From positions 556,156 to 620,155 of the forward strand of contig JBKEET010000001.1 of the NCBI GenBank assembly GCA_047777475.1: a stretch of 64,000 nucleotides of DNA, in the 5' to 3' direction. The notes under the pieces are model-generated. The model saw only the letters and a list, made by a program, of their open reading frames with translations, did no database searches and was not told where the DNA came from. Below, in pieces: positions 28,098-36,911 of the stretch; positions within the stretch are counted from its first letter, which is position 1, and every line of letters starts with the position of its first letter. This DNA comes from Sutterella sp047777475 (GTDB taxonomy: Bacteria; Pseudomonadota; Gammaproteobacteria; Burkholderiales; Burkholderiaceae_F). Both the position numbers and the translations under genes were made by a program.

Positions 28098-31000
28098 ATG
28101 GAAGCCATGATTTCTGTTATTTATTATATAAATAATAACGAGCAATCATTAAATAATGTTTATGATTGTTTGCTTGCACAAACTTATAAAAATATTGAGC
28201 TGATACTGATTGATGATGTTTTTCCTAATACTAAAGGCATTGAGGTTGAAAATTGGTTATCTAAACATAAAATTTTAAAAAATAATCCGGTTAAGTATTA
28301 TAGAAATGATAAAAATATAGGTTTCATAAATAGTTGCATAAATGCTGTAAAATTAGCCGAAGGTGAGTATATCTCATTTTTAAATGACAACGATTCAATT
28401 TCAGTAGATTTTTATAGAACATTAATAGGAAAGGCAATTGAGACTAATTCTGATGTAGTTGGTGCTCAATTCCTATATTTTAAACCTGATAAAACATATA
28501 GAAAAATTGACTCATCTTTATTTTGTTCTAAGGCTTTGGAAGTTAATCGTTCCGAAGCGTATAATATATTTAAACAGAATGTTTCACTGGATTTAAATTT
28601 TCAATTATTATTTAATAAAATTTACAAAAAATCTCTTTTATTAAAAATAGCGAAATATATAGATTCTGATGTTATTTCAATGGAGAATGGAGATACCTAT
28701 ATATCACTTTTGATATTTGATAATTTAAATAAATTCGCTACGGTAAATACTGGAGCTTGGTATTTATATAATTGCACTGCTCATCAGCAATTCTCACCTC
28801 TAAAAATAACGACTGATTGCATTCGCTCCAATGTACAGCAAATAAAGAAATCTTTTGATTCGATTTATAAATATCTATATAAAACGAATAAGGCTAATGA
28901 TATTGGGATTTTTCGAGAAAGCTATAATTTCATAGTTAAATGCTGGCAGAATAAAGCCCATGTATTGAAGAATAAATCTTTAGAAAAAGAAATAGAAGGC
29001 TATTTTGATAAACAAGCTAGATTGCCTCTTGATTCAGAAATTGATTTTTATGATTTAACAATTGACAATGATTATATTAATACTGAAAGGCTAGAAAAAC
29101 ATATAATAGACAGTGATGTTGTCAGTTTCGATGTTTTCGATACTCTTATTCTAAGACCTTTCTTGGATCCTACTGATATTTTCCAAATTTTGGAGTTTGA
29201 ATATAATGAACATTTTATAAATAATTATTATGTGAGATTAAAAGAATATAGGGAGACAGCAGAAAAACTTGCAAGAGAATTTGTTAACGCAAAAAAACTA
29301 GGATATGAGGAGATTTCTTTATATGAGATTTATGATCAATTGCAATCACTGATGGATCTCAATAATGAAAGAAAAAATTGGATTTTAAATAAAGAAATAG
29401 AACTAGAATATAAATATTGTACTCGCAGGAATTTTGCATATCGTTTATTTGATCTTGCTAAGTATCTTGGCAAGAAAGTTGTTGTTGTTTCCGATATGTA
29501 TCTTCCAAAAGAGGTTATAGCCAATATTCTTAATAAATCTGGTTTTAATGGCTGTGATGATATTTTTGTTTCCTCGGATTATAGAGTTTGCAAATGGAGT
29601 TCGAAATTATTTAATATTGTTCGTGAAAAATATCACAATTTATCTGTAGCCCATTTTGGCGATAATCCTGTCTCTGATGTAAATTGCGCAAACTCAGCGG
29701 GTATAAAGGGTTTATTGTTACCAAAACCTGTTGATGTGATGAATGGTATTTGCCCTTCAAATTATGGCGGAGAATTTTTTAATCGTATAAAACATACTCG
29801 GCAAGGCACTTTCATTGATGCGTTTTTTGCTAATCGTTGTATTTATGGATTGATCGCTAATAAACTATATGATAATCCATTTGTTAATTTCAGAGAAGAT
29901 TCTGATTTTAATGGAAATCCATATAGAATTGGCTATTTTGTAATGGGGCCTTTTTTGCTCGGTATATCTTTATTCTTGGAAGAAGTAGCAAAAAATTCAG
30001 ATCAAATTGTCTTTATGGGAAGAGATGGCTATTTAGTAAAATTGGCTTTTGAATTTAGGAATAAGAACAAAAAAATTACTAGTTATTTTTATTCTTCTAG
30101 AAAAGCGATGTTGCCGCTTTTCGTGAAAGATCGAGATGACTTCAATTCTCTTCAAATTAATGTTAATTTACGATCTTTGACTCCTGAAAAATTAATTAAA
30201 ATGTTAAGACCGTTAAGCAATTATGATGTCGATACGGCTATTGAAATTGCTAAACGAGCTGGCTATTTAATTAATAATAAATTTGAAAAATTTGAAATTG
30301 TTCAAAACTTTCTAAATTTTTATAAAAACAACTTGTTTGATGAGCAAGTTGCTAATCAATTTCATCGCGATTTTTATAATTACATAAAAAATATTTTTGT
30401 TGGTAAGACAATAACAAGTTTTGATCTTGGGTATTCTTGTCGGACTGAAGCTCTTTTTGAAAGGAATTATGGTTTAAAAATTTCTCCAGTCTACCTTTAT
30501 TGTTTAAATAATCAGGCTTATTTTAGGAATTATTTTTTAAATTTAGGATTAAAAACTTATTTTGATTCCATTCCTACAAAACAGCCTGGTTTTTTATCTG
30601 AAGAACTTTTTAGAGAAAATGGCCCATCTTGTATTAGCTATTATCAAGATGGTAAAATTCAACCCCAATTCGAAAAATACTTTTGTACTCGTATTCATAC
30701 GAATATGATTAATCTCTTGCATTCTGGGGCATTAGAATTTGTTCAAGATTTCAGTAATTCTTTTGATAGAAAATTAGATTACATATTTCGTCGTTACGAA
30801 GATTTAGCTTTGCCTTTTATTCTATTTAACGATTCGGCTAAACCCTATGATCGTCGATTTTTTGCAAACTCTTTCTTTGAAGATGATCTTGGTGTTGGCA
30901 CTTTAAGCTTGTTGGACACTTGGAATTCTTTAATTCCCTTTAATAAAGATGAATTTAATAATAAAAACCAAAAAGGTATATTGATTGTTTCAACTTTTAG

Positions 31001-31187
31001 GTTTTTAAAAAATAAGATATTTAATTTAAATAAAAACAAAAATAACGTATATTCCAGTAATGATGTCTTCAATATTTTTTCTTATAGAAAATATAAGTTA
31101 TTAAGATATTTTTCGGAAAAATATAAGAACAAGTATAAAAAATATCAGGATATGCTTAAGAATCATGATGTTTCTTTAAGGCTTTAA
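28098..31187 (+). CDS. Glycosyltransferase-HAD fusion protein
   Basis: A 1029-residue multidomain protein. Residues ~1-230 are a GT2 domain (MISVIYYINNNEQSLNNVY, IELILIDDVFPN, YISFLNDNDSISV with an NDND variant of the DxD). Residues ~335-560 are a HAD domain: VVSFDVFDTLILRPF with the nucleophile DxFDT, VVVVSDMYLPKEV and VAHFGDNPVSD. Residues ~590-1029 are the long COG5610-type C-terminal region (IVFMGRDGYLVK, ITSFDLGYSCRTEALF). It combines the activities split between other genes of the island, including the broken HAD gene at 19358. Likely role: surface-glycan assembly; the HAD reaction is unknown. Confidence 0.85.
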   Translation: MEAMISVIYYINNNEQSLNNVYDCLLAQTYKNIELILIDDVFPNTKGIEVENWLSKHKILKNNPVKYYRNDKNIGFINSCINAVKLAEGEYISFLNDNDSISVDFYRTLIGKAIETNSDVVGAQFLYFKPDKTYRKIDSSLFCSKALEVNRSEAYNIFKQNVSLDLNFQLLFNKIYKKSLLLKIAKYIDSDVISMENGDTYISLLIFDNLNKFATVNTGAWYLYNCTAHQQFSPLKITTDCIRSNVQQIKKSFDSIYKYLYKTNKANDIGIFRESYNFIVKCWQNKAHVLKNKSLEKEIEGYFDKQARLPLDSEIDFYDLTIDNDYINTERLEKHIIDSDVVSFDVFDTLILRPFLDPTDIFQILEFEYNEHFINNYYVRLKEYRETAEKLAREFVNAKKLGYEEISLYEIYDQLQSLMDLNNERKNWILNKEIELEYKYCTRRNFAYRLFDLAKYLGKKVVVVSDMYLPKEVIANILNKSGFNGCDDIFVSSDYRVCKWSSKLFNIVREKYHNLSVAHFGDNPVSDVNCANSAGIKGLLLPKPVDVMNGICPSNYGGEFFNRIKHTRQGTFIDAFFANRCIYGLIANKLYDNPFVNFREDSDFNGNPYRIGYFVMGPFLLGISLFLEEVAKNSDQIVFMGRDGYLVKLAFEFRNKNKKITSYFYSSRKAMLPLFVKDRDDFNSLQINVNLRSLTPEKLIKMLRPLSNYDVDTAIEIAKRAGYLINNKFEKFEIVQNFLNFYKNNLFDEQVANQFHRDFYNYIKNIFVGKTITSFDLGYSCRTEALFERNYGLKISPVYLYCLNNQAYFRNYFLNLGLKTYFDSIPTKQPGFLSEELFRENGPSCISYYQDGKIQPQFEKYFCTRIHTNMINLLHSGALEFVQDFSNSFDRKLDYIFRRYEDLALPFILFNDSAKPYDRRFFANSFFEDDLGVGTLSLLDTWNSLIPFNKDEFNNKNQKGILIVSTFRFLKNKIFNLNKNKNNVYSSNDVFNIFSYRKYKLLRYFSEKYKNKYKKYQDMLKNHDVSLRL

Positions 31188-31315
31188 GCTATAAGACTGA
31201 CTTTGATTAAATCATATTTATATATTTATTTTTGAAGATTTCTTTCTTAATGACTATTTTATATTAAATTATTTATATAAAAAGTAATCTTAAAACTAGT
31301 GCTGGGCCTTTTTAA

Positions 31316-31355
31316 AATGGGATGCGCCTTGGATGGCGTTTCCCATTAATTTTTT
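31316..31355 (+). terminator. Terminator at the end of the glycan island
   Basis: AATGGGATGCGCC pairs with GGCGTTTCCCATT (two mismatches) and is followed by AATTTTTT. Its AATGGGATGC arm closely resembles the terminator at 32992, suggesting the two were duplicated together. Confidence 0.75.
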
Positions 31356-31368
31356 AATGTTCTTATTA

Positions 31369-32256
31369 ATAGTGCTTCATGCCCTGAAGTATGCCATCGC
31401 TCGGTTCATTGCATTGCCTTTGAGGAAATCCTCGACGTTGACCTAGGGGCCGATCGCGTAGATCCTCTTCCGCCTCGAGAGGTGGTGATACAGGCTGCTG
31501 CTCATTATCACTACCGTGCGGCTGTAGTCCTTTTATGCTCCGGAGAACGCACCATTGTTTTCGCCGTCAAGGTACTGCACCATGCAGAGCAGGTCGGGGG
31601 GCAATCGTGTATTCACCCCGAGGAAGCCCGAAATGCCTTCGAGCGACTTGCCGGAATCGTCAAAGTCGGCGTCCGTCAGGTCGCCGTCCCACGTGGCGTC
31701 GGAGAACGTGCGGAAGTTCTTGTACCAGTTGGCGCCCGCCTAGAGCGTCCAGGCCGTGCCGGCAGGCTGCCAGGCGCCCGCAAGCTTCACGCTCCACTGG
31801 TCCTTGCGGTCGGTCGCGTTGCCCATGATCGTCGACTCGACGGCCGCGAGGGCACGCGTCTGCGTGCCGTCCCAGCGAAGGGCGGCGTTGAACCACGAGT
31901 TGTTGTGCGAGAAGTGCTCTTCCTCGTCGTCGGCGCGGTCGTTCATGCCGTACTGCAGGCCGAGCTTCGCGCCGCCGAACGTGGGCGAGATGTAGTAGAA
32001 GGTGTTGCTGTGCAGGAGCCAGACGTTCTGCTGCGTGCCCTGAACGCCGGCGTCGATGTAGCCGGTTTCAAACGGCTCGAGGTCCCAATACCAGGAAAGC
32101 GAGCTCGAGCCCGAGGAGAACGCTCCGACGCGGCCCGCGCCGAACTTGCCCCAGCTGCCCGAAAGCGCAAGCTGGCTTTCTCGGTTGAAGAGGGTGCCCG
32201 ACTTGGCGTGTGCGCCTGTGTCGTCGGCAAAGCCCGACTCGAGGATGAAGGAAAGG
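31369..32256 (-). pseudogene. Decayed, 5'-truncated porin gene copy
   Basis: The minus strand matches the intact porin at 40944-42047 almost base for base over 31600-32250, and more weakly to 31369 at the gene's 3' end. The first ~75 codons, including the signal peptide, are missing: homology stops at about 32256, where unrelated sequence follows. A TAT codon has become TAG at 31741-31743, and further indels occur in the last 350 bases. The protein-level stretch from SFILESGFADDTGAHAKSG-like residues to AGAWQPAGTAWTL is still open. This is a non-functional outer-membrane porin copy, mutated much faster at its 3' end than in its middle. Confidence 0.9.
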
Positions 32257-32398
32257 GTTGATAAAGGGAGACTGCTGTTATGCTCATTCCGCTGTATGGG
32301 TGACTGAAAGTTCCCTTCGGATTTTGTGTAAGATGCTATTCGATGTAGCATAAGCATCAAATTACCTTTCCGCGTTTCTCTCTTTTCCTGCTGGCTCT

Positions 32399-32911
32399 AT
32401 GACAAAACCTCTCATCATCATCAGTTCCAGAACTGGAAACACTATGGCAGTAGGCCACGCAATCTGCGATGCGTTGCCCGGAGCCGTTATGTTCCGCCCG
32501 GAAGAATTGCCAGAAGACCTAAGTGGCTATAACCCTGTGCTGCTGGGCTTTTGGTGTGATCGCTGGGATGCACCCGATGATATGCTGAAAGTCGCTCCGC
32601 GCCTGCATAACAAAAAAATAGGGTGCTTTGCCACCATGGGCGGCGATCCGGATGATGAGAAAGCCAAGCAGTGGATGATGAAAACGTCCGAGAAGTTGGT
32701 CAACATGGGAGAAGGGAATACGCTCGGTGAAACATTCCTTTGCCGCGGGCGCATTGATCCGGAAGTCTTCAAGAGAATGACGGAGCTCTTGGGCGGCAAG
32801 GTCAGTCCCGAACGGGAGGCTCGGCGCAAGGCCTGTGAAACCCATCCTGACCGTCTGGATCTTGAGAGGGCAGCAGAATTGTTCCGCGGCTTTTTCGGGG
32901 CCAATTGGTAG
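32399..32911 (+). CDS. Flavodoxin-family protein
   Basis: A 170-residue flavodoxin-like protein. IIISSRTGNTMAVGHAICDAL is the FMN-phosphate loop ([ST]xTGNT) at residues ~5-25, PVLLGFWCDRWDAPDDM and KKIGCFATMGGDPDDEKA are the isoalloxazine-contacting loops. This short form with GFWxD and FATMGG resembles the single-domain flavodoxins that serve anaerobic gut reductases (the BilS type is one possibility, not proven). It lies between two decayed porin copies, is followed by a terminator, and has a decayed relative at 24.8 kb. No partner reductase is adjacent. Confidence 0.75.
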   Translation: MTKPLIIISSRTGNTMAVGHAICDALPGAVMFRPEELPEDLSGYNPVLLGFWCDRWDAPDDMLKVAPRLHNKKIGCFATMGGDPDDEKAKQWMMKTSEKLVNMGEGNTLGETFLCRGRIDPEVFKRMTELLGGKVSPEREARRKACETHPDRLDLERAAELFRGFFGANW

Positions 32912-32991
32912 CAGTTATAGGTAATTCTTATTTCGCTTTAAAGGCACTAGTTTTTCTGTCATTGGGTTAAGGCCACTTTTGCAGGCCAAAA

Positions 32992-33024
32992 AATGGGATG
33001 CTCCTCATGGAAGCATCCCATTAT
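32992..33024 (+). terminator. Terminator hairpin of the flavodoxin gene, split by an IS
   Basis: AATGGGATGCT (32992-33002) and AGCATCCCATT (33012-33022) form a perfect 11-bp stem. The T-rich tail expected after it has been displaced to the far side of the IS (ATTATTTTGG at 34751). Confidence 0.7.
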
Positions 33025-34750
33025 CCTGACTTCGCGGGGATAAGTTATGAAACGCCCATAACCGATTCGTCCGTAGCCTCTTAACCCCTTGTATCGCAGG
33101 TTTTTCAGAGCGGCAAGGGGTTAAAAATTGCCCGTGTATGCATAATATATTGTATAATGTAGCATATGCATACGACAGGCAGTCACTATGACGATCAGTT
33201 TTCAGACTCAGGGCGGTCACACTTACGGTACGCTCTGCACAGTTACCCGCGTCGGGCAAAAAGTTATCAAAACCTACGGGGAATCCTTGGGGCGAGTTGT
33301 TGATAAGGAGCGGCTTGTCTTTTACAGCCGCTCACGGGGCTTGTTCCAGTACGATCCGGAAACGGGAAGCTATCTTCCCGCTCCGCCTGACGTCGAAATG
33401 CCGAAGCGCAAATCCAGATTAAAGGTCCCGGCTCAGTTGGTCTCTTTTGTTTTCGGGGACGTTTATCTGCTGGATCGATTCATGGACAAGCTTGGCTTGT
33501 ATCCTGTTCTGGAATCTGCATACAAAGATCGACTGGATGCTCTCAAAGCCATGGTGTGCTTCTACTTGGTCAGCACCCTGAGCAACTGTTATGCCGGTCA
33601 GTGGCTGGAGCGAAGCATCGCGCACCGGCTATTCCCTCAGGCCCATCTTTCAAGCTCGCAAGTCTCCGATCTCTTGAAATACCTCGGAGATCCCTCGCGA
33701 CAGCAGGTCTTTTTCTTGAATTACCTGCAATGGTTTGTTGACAGTCATGCCACCGACAAGCTTGGGCACATCTTGATCGATAGTACCGGCCTGCCCAACA
33801 GCATCCACTTCAGCCTGACGGCGATCAGCAACCACAACGGCGACATCAACAATGAGGTTCGGCTAATTTACGTGGTTCAGCAAACAACCGGCTTGCCAAT
33901 CTACATGCGCTGTGTTCCAGGAAATATCATTGACATCAACACCCTCAAGAGAACCATTCTGGAACTCAAGCAGATGGGGGTGGACACCAACTTTGCCATT
34001 ACCGATGCCGGCTACCTGTCCGAAGAAAACGTCAATACGTTTTATGAGGAACAGGTCTCCTTCCTGGCCAGGCTTCAGCCCAACCGCCGCCTGTTCAAAT
34101 CCATTGTGAAGGAGCATCTGGCGGACACCAAGGAAAATGGTGTATTGGTCAAGCAAAACAACCGTCTGGTCAGAATTAAGAAAGTCTCTTGCCAACTCAA
34201 TGAGAAGATCGGAAAGAACGGAAAGGTCATTGAGCCCGGGCACTCAGCCTACGCTTATCTTTGCATTGATCTGCAACGATCGGCGCTCGAACAACTGTCT
34301 CTGATTGAGAAGGTTGCCGAGGGCTCGCTGAGTACCGAAAGCTACGAAAGCAAGATCGAAAAGGCCGGCATTTTCATGTTGGTCTCCAAGCGGAGCATTG
34401 CGCCAAGCAAGGTGCTGGAGATCTACTACACGAGACAGGAAATCGAACAGGTTTTCGATTTGGGAAAGAACTATGCCGGCATGCTGCCGTTGTCTGTACA
34501 GACGGAGGAAACATTCCGCGGGCACATGGTGCTCACTTTTATTGCCACCATCGTGGCGAAATTGTTGTCGGATCGCCTGAAGGAAACCAAGTATCCGATC
34601 CAACCGACACTGGCCAATTTAGCAACGCAGTCATGCTCTGAGATAAAAGGATGCTTGATTACTTCCGAGCCCAACAAGGTGACTCGACTCGCCTATAAAG
34701 CGGCCGGAGTCGAGTACCCCGTATGCATAGAATAAGTCCGCGAACTCAGG
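33025..34750 (+). mobile_element. Complete IS element (IS4-superfamily, IS1634-like)
   Basis: A 1726-bp element. Its left end CCTGACTTCGCGG and right end CCGCGAACTCAGG are 13-bp inverted repeats with one mismatch. The pentamer ATTAT flanks it on both sides (33020-33024 and 34751-34755), a clear target-site duplication. It contains one transposase gene and inserted directly behind the hairpin of the flavodoxin terminator. The same sequence, identical as far as compared, begins again at 62905. Confidence 0.92.
33188..34735 (+). CDS. DDE transposase, IS1634/IS4-like
   Basis: A 515-residue transposase of the DDE_Tnp_1 type. The likely catalytic triad lies in HILIDSTGLPNS (first Asp), FAITDAGYLSEENV (second Asp) and YYTRQEIEQVFDLGKN (YREK-like region with Glu). 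The ~120-residue N-terminal part would bind the ends. It starts with ATG at 33188; 130 bases of leader separate it from the left inverted repeat, and the region 33140-33185 (TATGCATAATATATTGTATAATG) is a probable promoter with a near-consensus TATAAT. It ends 15 bases before the right end. Full length, presumably active. Confidence 0.9.
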   Translation: MTISFQTQGGHTYGTLCTVTRVGQKVIKTYGESLGRVVDKERLVFYSRSRGLFQYDPETGSYLPAPPDVEMPKRKSRLKVPAQLVSFVFGDVYLLDRFMDKLGLYPVLESAYKDRLDALKAMVCFYLVSTLSNCYAGQWLERSIAHRLFPQAHLSSSQVSDLLKYLGDPSRQQVFFLNYLQWFVDSHATDKLGHILIDSTGLPNSIHFSLTAISNHNGDINNEVRLIYVVQQTTGLPIYMRCVPGNIIDINTLKRTILELKQMGVDTNFAITDAGYLSEENVNTFYEEQVSFLARLQPNRRLFKSIVKEHLADTKENGVLVKQNNRLVRIKKVSCQLNEKIGKNGKVIEPGHSAYAYLCIDLQRSALEQLSLIEKVAEGSLSTESYESKIEKAGIFMLVSKRSIAPSKVLEIYYTRQEIEQVFDLGKNYAGMLPLSVQTEETFRGHMVLTFIATIVAKLLSDRLKETKYPIQPTLANLATQSCSEIKGCLITSEPNKVTRLAYKAAGVEYPVCIE

Positions 34751-34778
34751 ATTATTTTGGCGATCTCGATGGTTGTTT

Positions 34779-35120
34779 AGAAGCTGTTCACCACGTCTAA
34801 GCTTGCCATCACGCTGTTCTTCGCATTGTCATCAAGTAGATTCTCGCTTTCTGCCCGTGTTTCAACCGTTTAGGTCACCACCCCTTTCCAGGGTCGGTAG
34901 TGAGGGCTGATGTTCACCGCAGCGCGGCTGGTGGTCCTTTTTGGAATCGCAGCCTGTCGTTGCCAAGGAGCCGCACAATGCCGTCCTATGTCGGAGCGTC
35001 GCTTCGTCCACTTCACGCAGCGGAAGCTCGAATTGCCTTTGAAAGACTTGCCGGAATCGTCGAAATCGGAGAACGTTGGGTTGCCGTTCTTTTGTCGCGT
35101 TAGAACGTCTGAAAGTTCAT
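34779..35120 (-). pseudogene. Short decayed fragment of porin 3' end
   Basis: The minus strand retains recognisable pieces of the porin C-terminus: DFDDSGKS followed by FKGNSSF (intact: LEGISGF), and at base level GCCATCACGCTGTTCTTCGC against GCCATCACACGGTTCGTCGC of the intact gene. Frameshifts and substitutions are frequent, and everything upstream of roughly codon 260 is absent. It sits directly beyond the IS element that separates it from the flavodoxin gene; before the insertion the order was flavodoxin, terminator, porin fragment. Confidence 0.75.
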
Positions 35121-35324
35121 GCGGCAATGCGCTTTAGCGTAGTGCTTTAAAGGGGTTGTTTACTTTCTTAGCTGCTCCGCTTGGCATAAGCAAATCAGGC
35201 ATGCAACCTGCTGATCTTCTTAGTTTTTGATAAAACTCAACCCTGCCTAGGTACAGCTTGAGGGATGCTGAAAATGATCGATGGGCAATACCTTCGATCT
35301 TCGACCAAACCTAGGAGAGTCATT

Positions 35325-36806
35325 ATGCAAAGACGCACGTTTCTGAATCTTGGCTTTGCTTCCACCGCTGCGCTGGCCGCTCCCGCCATGGCAACGCCGG
35401 TTGCCATGCCCCAGAAATGGGACGAGGCCTATGACGTTGTTATTGTCGGCGCAGGCGGTGCCGGACTTGCGGCCGCGACGCAGGCTGTTATGAGCAAATT
35501 GTCCGCCGTTGTGTTCGAAAAGGAACCTGTCGAAGGCGGTTCTTCGGCCATCTGCGGCGGACAGTGGGCCGTCGGCGGCACGCCCGAACAGGAGAAGAGG
35601 GGAATCAAGGACAGCGAAGACCTTTTCTTCAACGATATGATGACGACGGGCAAGCATCAGAACGACCCGGATGTTGTCCGCGCTTATGTGAAAGAATCCA
35701 AGGCGCTGTACACCTGGGTGACCACGGAGCTCGGCGTCAAGCCGATTTCGGTCACGCTTTCCGGCGGCATGAGCGTGCCGCGCGCCCATACCTTCAAGCC
35801 CGCTGAAGTTATCCAGGCTTATAAAAAGTATGCCACCGGCCACGGCGTCAAGCTCGTGACCCGCGCGAAGGTCGAGCGCCTCGTCTGGGACTTCCAGAAG
35901 CAGGAGATTGCCGGCGTGCGCGTCACGGTGCGCAACAAGACGCTTTTTGTCAAGGCCAACAAAGGCGTGGTGCTCGCGGCCGGCGGTTTCTCCCGCAACC
36001 CGAAGATGCTGAAGAAGTACGCGCCGCTGCTTGAAAATGCCGCCGTGATTGCCGGCCTCGGCACGCAGGGCGACGGCATCCTGATGGCTCAGGCCTACGG
36101 TGCCGACATGATCGACACGAACTACATCAAGGCATCGTACGGCTTTACGCTGAAGCCGTCGACCATTCACGACATGGCCCTGACCCAGTTCAAGGGTGCC
36201 ATCCTGATTAACAAGTTCGGCAAGCGTTTCGTCGACGAATCGATTTCTTACAAGATTCAGGCAGACGTGGCGTTTGCGCAGCCCGAAGGCAAATCCTGGA
36301 TGGTTTTTGACGATGCCATTCGCCGCACGGCCATGAAGCTCGATCCCATGCAGGACGGCATCCTTTGGAAGCCGATTGACGAGGGCAAGGTCCCGCCGTA
36401 CGTCTTCATGGGCAACACCATTGAAGAGGCGGCCCAGAAAGCCGGCCTCGATCCCAAGGCCGTTGCGGAGACGGTGGCCCGCTACAACAAGGCGGTTGAA
36501 ACCGGCAATGATACGGAATTCGGCCGCAAGGGCCTTGCTTCCGGCAAGGGCAAGCTCGTCAAGATTGAAAAGGCCCCGTTCTTCATTTTCCCGTCCGTCG
36601 GCGCCATGATCGGCACGTACTGCGGCATCCGCATTTCGCCGAAGGCCGAAGTGATTGACGTTTTCGGCGAGAAGATCCCGCACCTTTATGCCGCCGGCGA
36701 AATGACGGGCGGCGTGCACGGCGCTTCCTACATGACGGGCACGGCTTTCTCCAAGGCCATGTGCTTCGGCCGCATTGCCGTGAGGTCGATTGCCGCACAA
36801 AAGTAA
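35325..36806 (+). CDS. Tat-exported FAD-dependent fumarate-reductase-like protein 1
   Basis: A 493-residue flavoprotein of the fumarate/urocanate reductase (flavocytochrome c) superfamily without a heme domain. The start is ATG 35325 with AGGAGAG at 35312-35318; the frame runs open 60 bases further up without an SD. The N-terminus MQRRTFLNLGF is a Tat twin-arginine signal. FAD binding shows in YDVVIVGAGGAGLAAATQA and VFEKEPVEGGSS, and the C-terminal LYAAGEMTGGVHGASY closes the FAD fold. LINKFGKRFVDES carries the catalytic Arg region. It probably reduces an unsaturated organic acid in the periplasm with electrons from a separate cytochrome. Acceptor unknown. It has its own terminator. Confidence 0.88.
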   Translation: MQRRTFLNLGFASTAALAAPAMATPVAMPQKWDEAYDVVIVGAGGAGLAAATQAVMSKLSAVVFEKEPVEGGSSAICGGQWAVGGTPEQEKRGIKDSEDLFFNDMMTTGKHQNDPDVVRAYVKESKALYTWVTTELGVKPISVTLSGGMSVPRAHTFKPAEVIQAYKKYATGHGVKLVTRAKVERLVWDFQKQEIAGVRVTVRNKTLFVKANKGVVLAAGGFSRNPKMLKKYAPLLENAAVIAGLGTQGDGILMAQAYGADMIDTNYIKASYGFTLKPSTIHDMALTQFKGAILINKFGKRFVDESISYKIQADVAFAQPEGKSWMVFDDAIRRTAMKLDPMQDGILWKPIDEGKVPPYVFMGNTIEEAAQKAGLDPKAVAETVARYNKAVETGNDTEFGRKGLASGKGKLVKIEKAPFFIFPSVGAMIGTYCGIRISPKAEVIDVFGEKIPHLYAAGEMTGGVHGASYMTGTAFSKAMCFGRIAVRSIAAQK

Positions 36807-36835
36807 CCAGAAGAACTTAAATTCTTAAGATAGAT

Positions 36836-36888
36836 CAGGGCTGTCGGCTCCGCTCAAAGCAATAATGGTCGGCAGCCCTGATTTTTTA
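36836..36888 (+). terminator. Terminator between the two FAD reductase genes
   Basis: CAGGGCTGTCGG pairs with CGGCAGCCCTG (one G-T) and is followed by ATTTTTTA. It reduces read-through into the next reductase gene. Confidence 0.8.
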
Positions 36889-36911
36889 TCTGCTTGAAGC
36901 CGAGGCGCACC

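Noticed and set aside
31482..32261. A 259-codon plus-strand open frame in the decayed porin region
   Set aside because: It is the antisense of the porin pseudogene; the intact porin has the same kind of open antisense frame.
32399..32911. Firm assignment of the flavodoxin as bilirubin-reductase partner BilS
   Set aside because: Motifs are compatible, but no BilR-like reductase is nearby and the family is broad.
35247..36800. A 517-codon minus-strand open frame opposite FAD reductase 1
   Set aside because: A shadow of the real gene, with no start signal or family likeness.
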